A model generated the notes under the pieces. That model saw only the letters and a program-made list of their open reading frames with translations, did not search any database and was not told the origin of the DNA. A DNA stretch of 64,000 bases. It comes from Helicobacter cetorum (lineage in GTDB: Bacteria > Campylobacterota > Campylobacteria > Campylobacterales > Helicobacteraceae). The translations under genes were made by a program, and so were the position numbers. Below are positions 43,218 through 52,444 of the stretch, one piece after another (positions within the stretch are counted from its first letter, which is position 1; each line of letters begins with the position of its first letter). The stretch covers positions 1 through 64,000 of the forward strand of contig NZ_FZMR01000001.1 in NCBI RefSeq assembly GCF_900198405.1, written 5' to 3'.

Positions 43218-44012
43218 TTAGTTTATCTCTCTAAAACTCCAAGTTTTAGCCCATTCCCTTATATAGTGCTTATCTACTTGCGTGCTAAGCATGTTCATTT
43301 TGCCTTGTAAGGAATTTTCAATACTCCCATCAGGCAAGGCAATGAAACTATCGCCATAAAATTTCCATAAATAAGTGCTTTTTTCATCTTGTTTTTGCAC
43401 CACTTGTTGATAAGCTCCTATTCTATTAGCCCTCACAATCATGCAAGACGCACAAAAGGCACGCATTTTGCATAAATCTCTCCATCTTTCATTGGATTCA
43501 AAAGTTGCTACACTGCTTAAAAGCACTACATCTACACCTTGTTTTTTAGCCTGAACCCATATTTCATCAAAATGAGCTTCAAAGCCAAACATGGGGGCAA
43601 ACCTTAAGCCCTCTTTTTCAAATACCAATAACTCTTTAAAATCGCTTTTTTCATTGTCAAAAAAACTTTCTTCGTCCCAATGCGAATAAGGAATCAAGCG
43701 TTGTTGCTCATAATATTTTATGCTATTTTTAGAAATTAGAGCGATTTTTTTATAAATCTTATGGTCTTTTTCTAATAACACTGGAGCTGAAATAATCAAA
43801 TCTTTTTCTTTAGCACAATTCTCTAAATGCGTTATCGCTCGCATAGATTGCGCATGGATTTCACTAAATTCTAATGCCATGTTATGGTGAAAAAAGGGAT
43901 TAATCACATATTCAGGCAAGACAACTACGCTAGACTTTGGCAAAGATTTTAAAGAAACTTCCACTAAATTTTCTTTAAAATCTTCTAATTGCAACGCTAC
44001 CACTTGTGCCAT
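43218..44012 (-). CDS. Nitrilase-fold (carbon-nitrogen hydrolase) protein, likely inactive
   Basis: 264 residues. The nitrilase fold is visible: [11 protein letters not shown] (catalytic Glu34 position), then a block where active members have Lys but here reads [10 protein letters not shown], and [12 protein letters not shown] where Gly143 stands in place of the catalytic Cys (usual xCYE). [27 protein letters not shown] is the later helix. It thus keeps the Glu but not the Lys-Cys pair. It may bind a small molecule or a partner. Confidence 0.8.
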   Translation of the reverse strand: MAQVVALQLEDFKENLVEVSLKSLPKSSVVVLPEYVINPFFHHNMALEFSEIHAQSMRAITHLENCAKEKDLIISAPVLLEKDHKIYKKIALISKNSIKYYEQQRLIPYSHWDEESFFDNEKSDFKELLVFEKEGLRFAPMFGFEAHFDEIWVQAKKQGVDVVLLSSVATFESNERWRDLCKMRAFCASCMIVRANRIGAYQQVVQKQDEKSTYLWKFYGDSFIALPDGSIENSLQGKMNMLSTQVDKHYIREWAKTWSFREIN

Positions 44013-44030
44013 TATTTTTTTAACCCCCTT

Positions 44031-44270
44031 TTAATCAAGCTGTTGGAATTTTTCATATTCTAAATGAGCGTCCTCTAAAAGCTTTTGAGCGAGCTTTAAT
44101 TCTTGCATGCCTTGTTGGTATAGCTCCATGCCCTCTTTTAAGGATAAATCAGACCCATTTAAGCGTTCCATAATTTGCTCTAGCGTTTTTACATGCTCTT
44201 CAAAACTCTTGTTTTTAGACGCACTCTTACGCTTAGGGCTTTTTTGCTCTTCAAACAAATTTTTATCCAT
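44031..44270 (-). CDS. xseB: Exodeoxyribonuclease VII small subunit
   Basis: 79 residues. Helical core SFEEHVKTLEQIMERLNGSDLSLKEGMELYQQG, with LEQIMERLNGSDLSLKEG as the family signature. Partner of XseA (not in this window). It lies 4 bases after ubiE. Confidence 0.88.
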   Translation of the reverse strand: MDKNLFEEQKSPKRKSASKNKSFEEHVKTLEQIMERLNGSDLSLKEGMELYQQGMQELKLAQKLLEDAHLEYEKFQQLD

Positions 44271-44274
44271 ACCT

Positions 44275-45021
44275 TTAAGCTCCCTTTTCTTTAAGATTTT
44301 TTTGTGCTAAGAGCATGGTAGAGACTTCCCCTAATGAGCCTTGCGTTTTTAATACATCAAGTCCCACGCTCTTTAACTCTGTTTTCAAACTTTCCAAACT
44401 CAAAAACCCTTCAATAGATTTAGGCAAGTAAGAATAAGCCTCATAGTTTTTACTCACTGCTCCCCCTACTATTGGCAATACTTTATTGGTATAAAAACCT
44501 GAAATTCTATCTAAAAAGCTAGGGTTATCCTTTTTTAAAAATTCTAAAATCACTAAAATACCCTGAGGCTTTAAGATACGCTCAAACTCTTTTAAGGCCT
44601 CCTCTCGCTCTATTACATTACGCAAACCATACGAAATAGAGAGAATATCCACGCTACTACTCTCAACACCTTTTAAATTTTTAGCCTCTGCTTGAATAAA
44701 CTCAGCCTTATTTTCAAGCTTCTTTTTAGCGATTTCTAGCATATTATTTGCGGGGTCAATCCCTATACATTTTTGAAAACTTACTTGGTGTTTTGAGCCT
44801 ACTTCTTGCCATGCTATTAGCATATCGCCTGTCCCACAAGCCACATCTACAAGCACTAAAGATTGTTTGTTTTCTAACATCAAAAACACTTCATTGCAAG
44901 CGTTCTCTCGCCACTTCACATCTAAGCCAAAGCTAATCAAACGATTCGCTTGGTCATAAGAGTTTGCTATATCATCAAACATGCTGATAATTTTTTCTTG
45001 TTTTAAATTTTTTTCGCTCAT
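44275..45021 (-). CDS. ubiE: Demethylmenaquinone methyltransferase UbiE/MenG
   Basis: 248 residues. SAM-binding motif LVDVACGTGDM (about 57-67), IDPANNML and SYGLRNV (UbiE signature). Helicobacter uses menaquinone, so the substrate is demethylmenaquinone. Full length. The first residues MSEKNLKQEKIISMFDDIANSYD, split at MFDDIANSYD, are the family start. Confidence 0.93.
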   Translation of the reverse strand: MSEKNLKQEKIISMFDDIANSYDQANRLISFGLDVKWRENACNEVFLMLENKQSLVLVDVACGTGDMLIAWQEVGSKHQVSFQKCIGIDPANNMLEIAKKKLENKAEFIQAEAKNLKGVESSSVDILSISYGLRNVIEREEALKEFERILKPQGILVILEFLKKDNPSFLDRISGFYTNKVLPIVGGAVSKNYEAYSYLPKSIEGFLSLESLKTELKSVGLDVLKTQGSLGEVSTMLLAQKNLKEKGA

Positions 45022-45031
45022 TGTCTTATCT

Positions 45032-45478
45032 TTAAAAAGGCTTGATAACCACTAAAATCACAATACCTATCAGTAAGATTGTAGGCACTTCATTAAACGC
45101 ACGATAAAATTTCCCACTCCTTTTTGTGGGGTCTTTTTCTAACTCACGCATGCATTTCTTACAATAAAAATGATAGATTAAAAGCAAAGCCACTAATAGT
45201 AATTTAGCATGCAACCAACCCCCACTTTTTAGAAACCCCGGATTTGCTAACAACATTAAAATGCCTGTAATCAGCGTAAAACCCATAGCAGGCGAACCTA
45301 TAAAAGTATAAAGCTTTTTTTCTTGCACTTTCACTATTTCAACAAACTCTTTTGTATGGGCGTTTTCTGCATGATAGACAAAGAGTCTTGGCAAGTAAAA
45401 CAACATCGCCATCCAAGAAATGAGTGCTATAATGTGAAAAGCTTTAATCCATAAAAAATATTCGCTTAAAAACCCCAT
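45032..45478 (-). CDS. hemJ: HemJ-type protoporphyrinogen oxidase membrane protein
   Basis: 148 residues with four membrane helices. Conserved FHIIALISWMAMLFYLPRLFVYH, split at SWMAMLFYLPRLFVYH, and WLHAKLLLVALLLIYHFY fit the HemJ/UPF0093 family, in which conserved His residues bind heme. It oxidises protoporphyrinogen IX in bacteria without HemG/HemY. Confidence 0.87.
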   Translation of the reverse strand: MGFLSEYFLWIKAFHIIALISWMAMLFYLPRLFVYHAENAHTKEFVEIVKVQEKKLYTFIGSPAMGFTLITGILMLLANPGFLKSGGWLHAKLLLVALLLIYHFYCKKCMRELEKDPTKRSGKFYRAFNEVPTILLIGIVILVVIKPF

Positions 45479-45487
45479 AAACTCTCC

Positions 45488-46060
45488 CTAATAATCTTTG
45501 ATTTGCTCTAAAAATGCTTGTAACTTTTCTCTTGAACCACTAATTTCTACTTCCACACCATGGGCTTGAAAATTCTTTTTATTTAATTGTAGGCTAAATT
45601 TCTTAACTTCACGCTGAATATAATCTAATTGCGCATAAGGATAAAAACAAGCATGGGTTTCTAACTCTATAAAATCCTTGAATGCGTTTGCTTGCTTAGC
45701 GTTTTCTACGCATAATAACACACTATTAGCATAAGCTTTCATCAAACCCCCTACCCCTAAAAGCGTGCCTCCAAAATAACGCACGCTTATGATACCTATA
45801 TCCATTAAATTTTCTCGCCTTAACACATTTAACATCGGCATAGCTGAACTCCCCTTTGGCTCGCCATCATCGCTAAAACCCTCTGTAATTTTGCCCTCTA
45901 ATTGATAGCGAAATGCCGTTACAAAATGTGTAGCCTTAAAATGCTCTTTTTTTAAATCAAAAAGGGTTTTTTCAAAAACACTAAAAGGCACAAGATAGCC
46001 TAAAAAACGAGAGGCTTTAACTTGGTGTTTGGAGGTAATAGTTGTTTCAAGCGTTCGCAT
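45488..46060 (-). CDS. YigZ/IMPACT-family protein
   Basis: 190 residues. N-terminal block KASRFLGYLVPF and HFKATHFVTAFRY, then FSDDGEPKGSSAMPML with the family motif DDGEPxGSSAxP, and RYFGGTLLGVGGLMKAY. The family is linked to translation regulation and has no proven enzymatic role. AAGG lies upstream of the ATG. Confidence 0.85.
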   Translation of the reverse strand: MRTLETTITSKHQVKASRFLGYLVPFSVFEKTLFDLKKEHFKATHFVTAFRYQLEGKITEGFSDDGEPKGSSAMPMLNVLRRENLMDIGIISVRYFGGTLLGVGGLMKAYANSVLLCVENAKQANAFKDFIELETHACFYPYAQLDYIQREVKKFSLQLNKKNFQAHGVEVEISGSREKLQAFLEQIKDY

Positions 46061-46062
46061 GC

Positions 46063-47187
46063 TTACCTTTTTGTTACGCTTAAAGAACTAAGCTTATACA
46101 CACTAAGAATAAAACTCACTGCCAAAATACCTAAAAGCGCATAAAAATGGCTTGCCACATCTATAAATTCCGCATGCATTTGATTCAATCGCACTAATAA
46201 GCTAATGCCATGATAAGCTGGCACTAGTTGAGCAAAGCCTTGCAAGTAAGAGGGCAAAGACTCAAAAGGCCACACAAAGCCCATCATAAAAATCAAGGGC
46301 AAAGAAGAAATCAAAATAATTTGAGTGGTGTGTGCGGGGTTTTTAATCCAAGTGCCTAGAAAAATACCTAAAGACAGCGTTGAAAGCACAAACACCAAGC
46401 TATTAGAAAACACCACCAAAGCACTTGCATGCCGTTCAATCCCATGAATAGGGAAAAGCACTCCAAAATACAGCATGACAAACACGCTAAGAATGGTCAT
46501 AAACATTAAAAGCCTTGCCATTAAAACAAGAGCGATTTGCTTTTTACTAAAAGATAGGGTTTCTAAACGCCTCGCACTTGTGAGCATGCTCGCTCCTATG
46601 AGCATGACTTGATGCAGGATAAAAACAAACACGCTAGAAAGAGCGTAATTTAAATAGCCTTCGCTAGGATTATATAAAGCAATGGGTTTAATCCCTACAA
46701 TGTTAGTCTCTAGTTTAGCCTCTTCTCTTTGGGCGTTGCGTTTGAATTTGATTTCATCATTAAAGGCGTTAATACTTTCAATGACTGCGGTGGCTAAAGT
46801 TCCATAAATCAAAAAATAATTTGCATTAGCATAGAAATCTACTACCATAGGCACTTGCTTATAAATATCAGTCTCAAAATGATAAGGAATATGTAAAATC
46901 CCATGCACCTTTTCTTCTTTTAAAAGTTTCTTAGCCTCTAGCATAGAGGGGCTTTTATAAGCAATCCTTAAAGCGTTAGAGCTTTGAACCATAAAAGCAA
47001 GTTTGCGAGACGAAATAGTGTTGTCTTCATCTACAAGGGCGATTTTTTGATGGGTTACTACATCGTTTAAATAAGGCAAAGGATACAGCAAGCCATACAT
47101 AATAGGCCCCCCTATCACAACAAATAAAACCCCCCTATGAAGTAAAAATGCCTTAAATTCTCTCAATAATAAACTCAAAAAATTCAT
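46063..47187 (-). CDS. ABC-2 type transporter permease (second)
   Basis: 374 residues. One N-terminal membrane helix, a large periplasmic domain (about 40-165), then five helices (about 185-370) of the YhhJ/ABC-2 family. It ends 2 bases before the next gene. It forms, with the following permease, the HlyD-type protein and the TolC-like protein upstream, a tripartite efflux operon; no ABC ATPase gene is adjacent, so that partner must be elsewhere. Confidence 0.82.
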   Translation of the reverse strand: MNFLSLLLREFKAFLLHRGVLFVVIGGPIMYGLLYPLPYLNDVVTHQKIALVDEDNTISSRKLAFMVQSSNALRIAYKSPSMLEAKKLLKEEKVHGILHIPYHFETDIYKQVPMVVDFYANANYFLIYGTLATAVIESINAFNDEIKFKRNAQREEAKLETNIVGIKPIALYNPSEGYLNYALSSVFVFILHQVMLIGASMLTSARRLETLSFSKKQIALVLMARLLMFMTILSVFVMLYFGVLFPIHGIERHASALVVFSNSLVFVLSTLSLGIFLGTWIKNPAHTTQIILISSLPLIFMMGFVWPFESLPSYLQGFAQLVPAYHGISLLVRLNQMHAEFIDVASHFYALLGILAVSFILSVYKLSSLSVTKR

Positions 47188-47191
47188 AATC

Positions 47192-48289
47192 TTAGCCTTT
47201 TTGAGAGTGTTTTTTTAAAGATTTGGCGAATAAAAAAACGCCTAAAAATAAAAACGCTAAAAAAGGGGCAAGGTGTGCCATAGAACTTAAAGATTGCATT
47301 AAGCTAGGCTTATAATACGCCTCTTGCAAGAAAAACTTCATAAAATGGCTGATTGGCAAAAAATGACTCCAAAAATTCCCTGCCATTTCCATGTTGTTTT
47401 GTGGGTAAGTAACTCCAGCAAATGCCAAGCTTGGTGCTGTATAACCAGCTACAACGCTTGCAACTTTAATCACATCTTTAAGCACCACATAAACTAGCAC
47501 TACAAAACCACTCATCACTAAAGTCATCAATACTATAGCTAAAACCACCAATAACGAATGCTTATAATTGCCTTGCATTCCTATAAGATTAAAATATAAT
47601 GCCATAGCTACCCCCCAAACGCTAAACACAAACACATTCGTTCCAATACTCAATAAAAACTCTCGCATATTTGAGGCTTTCTGAATCAAATTGAGCATAC
47701 CAACTGCCACAAGAATTTGCCACATACAAGGCAACATCACGCTTAAAAGGTATTGTGCATAATTGCTATTTTCATTATACAAAGCATGCATTTTAGTGAT
47801 AATAGGCAAAGCTTGTGCTCTAGCTAAATCTAAATTCGCATCTCTTACTAAGGCTTTAGTAGCTAATGACTTTGCATCTAAAGTGAGAGCTGTTTGTAAA
47901 AAAGCACTTTTGAGGGTTTTTCCAACAAGCACATATTCAGCGTTATAGTAAAAGGGTAAATCAATATTACGCCCCATTTTAATCTGTCTCTCTAAATCTT
48001 TAGGCAAAACTAATGCCCCATACACTTCTGCAGAGTTTAAGAACCGCTTGGCCTCTTTGAGACTTGGCACATGGTGTTTGATAACAATCGCACTTGTAGC
48101 ATTAAGCTCAAAAATCACTTGATTGCTTGTAGTGGTTTTATCTAAATCCACCACTACAATAGGGAGTTTTCTAGGGATTTCTTGGATAAAAATTTGCTTG
48201 GCTAAAACGCCCAAGAAAATAGGCAATACCAAACACACTACCAATAAAAACTTGTCTTGCAAGACCCATAAATAAGCTTGCCTAAACAA
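47192..48289 (-). CDS. ABC-2 type transporter permease (first)
   Basis: 365 residues. TTG start with AAGGAT 6 bases upstream. Same plan as its neighbour: helix (about 12-30), periplasmic domain and a C-terminal membrane block with AGYTAPSLAFAGVTYPQNNM and GNFWSHFLPISHFMKFFLQEAYY. Paralogous to the downstream permease. Probably in the inner membrane with it as a heterodimer. Confidence 0.82.
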   Translation of the reverse strand: MFRQAYLWVLQDKFLLVVCLVLPIFLGVLAKQIFIQEIPRKLPIVVVDLDKTTTSNQVIFELNATSAIVIKHHVPSLKEAKRFLNSAEVYGALVLPKDLERQIKMGRNIDLPFYYNAEYVLVGKTLKSAFLQTALTLDAKSLATKALVRDANLDLARAQALPIITKMHALYNENSNYAQYLLSVMLPCMWQILVAVGMLNLIQKASNMREFLLSIGTNVFVFSVWGVAMALYFNLIGMQGNYKHSLLVVLAIVLMTLVMSGFVVLVYVVLKDVIKVASVVAGYTAPSLAFAGVTYPQNNMEMAGNFWSHFLPISHFMKFFLQEAYYKPSLMQSLSSMAHLAPFLAFLFLGVFLFAKSLKKHSQKG

Positions 48290-48302
48290 AAGAAAATCCT
48301 TT

Positions 48303-49295
48303 TTAAGGCTTAAGCGTTACAAGCACGCTCATTCCTACTCTAAACCCCTCTAGCTCTTCTAAAGGTGTGGCCTCCACTTCATAACTTTTCATATCATAGC
48401 TACTTGAATTATTAGTGGCTTTCCAAGTGGCAAAATCCCCCATAACGCTCAAATATTTAACTCTAAATTTAGCTTTCTTTTTTAACGCTGGAATATAACC
48501 TTCAAATTCCTTACCCACTTCAAAATCGCTCAAATACTTCTCAGGCACGCTAATTTTTAACCACTTATCTTTTAAATCTATCATTAAGACCACAGGAAAG
48601 CCCTTAGGGCTAAGCTCGCCACTAAATAACAATACATTGCTTACTTCCCCATCAATTGGTGCGTAAGCCTTAATATCTTTTAGATAGGATTCTACTTCAT
48701 TGACTTGCCCTAAAGCCGCACTCTCTTTAGCCTTAGCAGCAATTTTACTCTCTTTACTCGCTCCTTCTAACGCCATTTTATACTTTTGATAGGCCGCGCT
48801 TTCATTGTATTTAGTGCTTTTATAAGCCGCATAAGCCTCATCTCTTTTTTGCAAACTAGCTACGCCACTATCATATAAATCTTGAATGCGTTTATAAGTC
48901 TCTTCAGCTAAAGTTGCTTGAGATTTAGCCGCTTGCCAAATATCTCTAGCAGAATTAATGGTCTCATCTCTTGCCCCCTTTTTCACTTCATCACTGAGTG
49001 CTTTTGCAGCTTTGTGTCCTGCCTCAGCTTGAGCGAGTTTAGCCTCTAATTCAGGGCTAGAAATACTAAAAGCTAAATCGCCTTTTTTAATTCTATCGCC
49101 TTTTTTAACAAAAACTTCATCAATACGCCCGGGCACTTTAGAGCTTACGCTATATTCCCTAGCCTCCAAAAATCCTTGTAAAACCTCTCCTTTAGGGCGA
49201 TAAGCCAAATAAAAAAGCACCACTAATAAAACAACAATTCCCCCTAAAACTCCTAGTAAAATCGCTTTCTTTTTTTCAACTTTTTTTTCAAACAT
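48303..49295 (-). CDS. HlyD-family membrane-fusion (periplasmic adaptor) protein
   Basis: 330 residues. N-terminal membrane anchor (about 10-30), lipoyl/barrel-sandwich halves (YSVSSKVPGRIDEVFVKKGDRIKKGD and IKAYAPIDGEVSNVLLFSGE) around a helical hairpin (about 85-205). It bridges the ABC-2 permeases to the TolC-like protein. AAGGA precedes the ATG. Confidence 0.88.
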   Translation of the reverse strand: MFEKKVEKKKAILLGVLGGIVVLLVVLFYLAYRPKGEVLQGFLEAREYSVSSKVPGRIDEVFVKKGDRIKKGDLAFSISSPELEAKLAQAEAGHKAAKALSDEVKKGARDETINSARDIWQAAKSQATLAEETYKRIQDLYDSGVASLQKRDEAYAAYKSTKYNESAAYQKYKMALEGASKESKIAAKAKESAALGQVNEVESYLKDIKAYAPIDGEVSNVLLFSGELSPKGFPVVLMIDLKDKWLKISVPEKYLSDFEVGKEFEGYIPALKKKAKFRVKYLSVMGDFATWKATNNSSSYDMKSYEVEATPLEELEGFRVGMSVLVTLKP

Positions 49296-49314
49296 GGATT
49301 TTCCTTAAAATACT

Positions 49315-50961
49315 CTAATAAACATATTCATAAAACATGTCAATATGGTCGCTTAAAACCATTAGGCTAGCTAACGAAACAATGTATCTATAAGCCACGC
49401 TTTTTTGTTCCACCATAATAGAGGCAAGCGTGTTTCTCGCATCAATAACTTGAGCGTTAGTGCTTAGACCTTGTGCGAAAGCTTGCTCTTGAAGTTTTAG
49501 ATTTTCTTTAGCCAACTCTATACTAGAAATCAAGCTCTTGTATTCTTTCAAAAAAGAAAGGGTTTCTTTGTAAGTTTTACTCACCAATAATTCCATATCT
49601 TTTTTGGCTTGAGCTTGTTGGCTTGAAACTTGTAATTCGCCTAACTTGCTCGCTTGATACTTTTGGATACGCCCTAATGGCGAAAGGATAGGCAAACGCC
49701 CCGCTACGCCCACAAACCAATTAGGAATCATATCTTCAAATACCGAATTATTTTGTTTCATAATATATGAGCCAAAAAAAGTGAATTGGGGTAAAAATTT
49801 AGCCACTTGTAATTTAGTATTGTCTTTGGCAATTTCTACATGATTGGCTAAACTTCTTAGGGCTGGATATGCAATGAGTGTATCATGGACAAAAAAGCTC
49901 AAATCAGGCAAAGGCTTGTCTGCAATTGCCAAGCCTTTTAAGGGCAAAGTATTTTCTTTGCTAGACAAAATAGAATTAAAAGCTAATTGCGAAATATCCA
50001 AAGTGTCTTTAGCTCTAGCGCTAGCAATATGAGCTTTATCATAAGCCACTTGTGCACCTAAAGTCTCTACTCGTGCAATTTGTCCGGCTTTTTGCATTTT
50101 TAAAGCGTTTTGAAAATGCTTATAATGTCCTGCCTCAATCCCCTCTAAAACCTCTGCCACTTCAGTGTTTAACGCCATGCCATAATACACGCTCACTAAT
50201 TCTTGAAAGGTTGAGAGCTTACGCAAGCGATAGCCCTCTTTGGCGTCTTTTTGCATTAAATCTGCCATATGCACCATAGTAAATCTTGCCCCGCCCATAT
50301 AAATGGGATAGACAATGCTTAAAGCCCCAATAACGACATTCTGTCTAGAATACAATAAAGGCGCTCCTAAAGTATTAGCTAATCCTCCAAAACCTTGCAT
50401 AATGCTTTGAGTGCCAGCCTGCAAACCAGCTTGCATTTGAGGAGGCATATGTTGCATCATAGGAGAGAGTGTGTGCTGAATGCCTTGTGTGCCTTGATGG
50501 ATTTGCCCCATAGCTTTTTGAACACCCGCTTGCTTTTGATTGGCAAAATCCATTTTAATAGGGTTAGAAAGATACACATAAAAAGCACTCAAATCAATTT
50601 GAGGTAAAAAAGAGAGTTTGGCTGCTGTCTTTAGTTTGCTTGCACGCTTGATTTCATATTCTTTTGCATGCAAGCCCTCATGACTAGAAAGCACTCTATC
50701 CCATGCTTGCATTAAAGAAATCCTTTGAGCGTTTGGGTCAGTTAGTGGAGGTTTTTGCGTATCAATAAGGCTTAATTTGGAATGTGAGTTTTGAGAAGAA
50801 GAAAACGCTTGAGAAATACTATCTTCTTGTGTTTTATCTTGCATTTGTGTTTTTTGAAGAGCTTGTGAGGTGTTTTCTGGCATGGCATTGGTCTCTTCAA
50901 GAGCGTTCAGACAAACTGCAAGCCCCAAAGTTATTCCTAAAAATCTTTTTACTCTTTTCAT
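49315..50961 (-). CDS. TolC-family outer-membrane efflux protein
   Basis: 548 residues from the ATG at 50961 (AAGGA 8 bases upstream); the in-frame TTG at 50967 is inside the spacer. Signal peptide RVKRFLGITLGLAVCLNA; two outer-membrane efflux repeats (YPIYMGGARFT and PNWFVGVAGRLPILSPLGRI), and a Met/Gln/Gly-rich insert (about 145-205) after DFANQKQAG. It provides the exit channel. It lies at the head of the exporter operon. Confidence 0.85.
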   Translation of the reverse strand: MKRVKRFLGITLGLAVCLNALEETNAMPENTSQALQKTQMQDKTQEDSISQAFSSSQNSHSKLSLIDTQKPPLTDPNAQRISLMQAWDRVLSSHEGLHAKEYEIKRASKLKTAAKLSFLPQIDLSAFYVYLSNPIKMDFANQKQAGVQKAMGQIHQGTQGIQHTLSPMMQHMPPQMQAGLQAGTQSIMQGFGGLANTLGAPLLYSRQNVVIGALSIVYPIYMGGARFTMVHMADLMQKDAKEGYRLRKLSTFQELVSVYYGMALNTEVAEVLEGIEAGHYKHFQNALKMQKAGQIARVETLGAQVAYDKAHIASARAKDTLDISQLAFNSILSSKENTLPLKGLAIADKPLPDLSFFVHDTLIAYPALRSLANHVEIAKDNTKLQVAKFLPQFTFFGSYIMKQNNSVFEDMIPNWFVGVAGRLPILSPLGRIQKYQASKLGELQVSSQQAQAKKDMELLVSKTYKETLSFLKEYKSLISSIELAKENLKLQEQAFAQGLSTNAQVIDARNTLASIMVEQKSVAYRYIVSLASLMVLSDHIDMFYEYVY

Positions 50962-50972
50962 CACCAACTTCC

Positions 50973-52283
50973 TTAATCTTGCTTAGTTGCTTTCAAGCGT
51001 TTTATCCTTGCCCCTTCTACGCTCAACACTTCAAATAAATACCCATGTGAAACAATCGTATCTCCCTCTATAGGCATGCGTTCTAAAAGACTAAAAATAT
51101 ACCCCCCCAAAGTTACTTGTTCGCATTCTTTATCAAACTTAATTTCAAGCACTTCTTCTACGCTCTCTAAATCTAGCATGCCATCTAGTTCAAACTTACC
51201 CTCTTCAAGCCTGCTTACACCCTCTTGCTTTAAATCGTATTCATCGCTAATATCCCCCATAATCTCTTCAATAATATCTTCCATAGTGAGTAGCCCTGCT
51301 GTGCCACCATATTCATCAATGACTAAGGCGGTATGGATTTGCTCCTTATTCATTTTAATAAGAATTTGAGAAATAGACGCACTTTCTGGAACAATGATCA
51401 TCTTTCTAACCAATTGCTTAAAATCATGCAATTCTGGTGTAAAAATAGAGCGAGACAATAAATCTCTAATATGCACCATGCCAATTACATTATCCTTAGA
51501 ACCTTTACAATAAGGATAGCGAGTAAATCGGCTTTGCAAAACAATATCTATGTTTTCTTCATAGCTGTTTTCTTCATCTAAGCACACCATATCTTTTCGT
51601 GGCGTCATAATCTCTTTAGCGCTAGTATCAGAAAAATCTACGGCATTTTTGATAATCTCACCCTCAACCGAATCAATTATGCCTCCTCTTAAACTCTCGC
51701 CTACAATGATTTTGAGTTCCTCCTCAGAGTGCATGTTTTCATGTTCTTTAAAAGGGTCAACTCCCATTTTTCTTAGGAAGAAATGAGCAATCACATCAAA
51801 CAAACGCACAATAGGATAAAACAATATCCAAAACACATGCAAAGGGCGAGCGACAAAAAGAACTGCTTTTTCAGATTTAGCAATGGCTAAAGACTTTGGC
51901 ACAATCTCGCCCAAAACCACATGCAAAAAAGTGATGCTTAAAAACGCTACACCAACGCTCAAAGAATGGATAAAAATAGGATTATTTCCTATATCAATTC
52001 GCCCTAAAATCGCCTCCAATAACTTAGCAATAGCAGGCTCTCCTACCCAACCTAAAGCTAGTGAAGAAAGCGTTACCCCTAATTGTGTCGCACTCAAATA
52101 AGTGTCTAGCCGTTTGCTCATATCCAAAGCAAGCAAGGCATTTGAATTGCCCGCTTTGACTAGCTCCTCTAAACGGGATTTACGCACTTTTACAATCGCA
52201 AACTCCGAAAGCACAAAAAACGCATTTAACAACACCAATAAAAAGGCAGACACCAACATCAGAATCGACTCAGATGTGTCCAA
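50973..52283 (-). CDS. CorC/HlyC-type membrane protein (DUF21, CBS pair, CorC_HlyC domains)
   Basis: 436 residues. TTG start with AAGGAG 5 bases upstream. DUF21 membrane block (1-190, with LSEFAIVKVRKSRLEEL and HVVLGEIVPKSLAI), two CBS domains (about 205-335, EIMTPRKDMVCLDEE and VIDEYGGTAGLLTMEDIIEEIMGD, split) and the CorC_HlyC end (about 350-430). Family members are linked to magnesium or cobalt export; the haemolysin label is historical. Confidence 0.88.
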   Translation of the reverse strand: MDTSESILMLVSAFLLVLLNAFFVLSEFAIVKVRKSRLEELVKAGNSNALLALDMSKRLDTYLSATQLGVTLSSLALGWVGEPAIAKLLEAILGRIDIGNNPIFIHSLSVGVAFLSITFLHVVLGEIVPKSLAIAKSEKAVLFVARPLHVFWILFYPIVRLFDVIAHFFLRKMGVDPFKEHENMHSEEELKIIVGESLRGGIIDSVEGEIIKNAVDFSDTSAKEIMTPRKDMVCLDEENSYEENIDIVLQSRFTRYPYCKGSKDNVIGMVHIRDLLSRSIFTPELHDFKQLVRKMIIVPESASISQILIKMNKEQIHTALVIDEYGGTAGLLTMEDIIEEIMGDISDEYDLKQEGVSRLEEGKFELDGMLDLESVEEVLEIKFDKECEQVTLGGYIFSLLERMPIEGDTIVSHGYLFEVLSVEGARIKRLKATKQD

Positions 52284-52444
52284 ATAAACTCCTTAACGCT
52301 CCCACTCCTATAATCTATAATCTTAAAATCTCAAAAATAATATAAAATGCTAGAATTTTAACATAAAAGACTAAGCCTAACTTTAAAGATACTTTTAACT
52401 TTTGATTGAGCGAATGTTTTAAAAGATAAAGCTTTTTTAAAACC

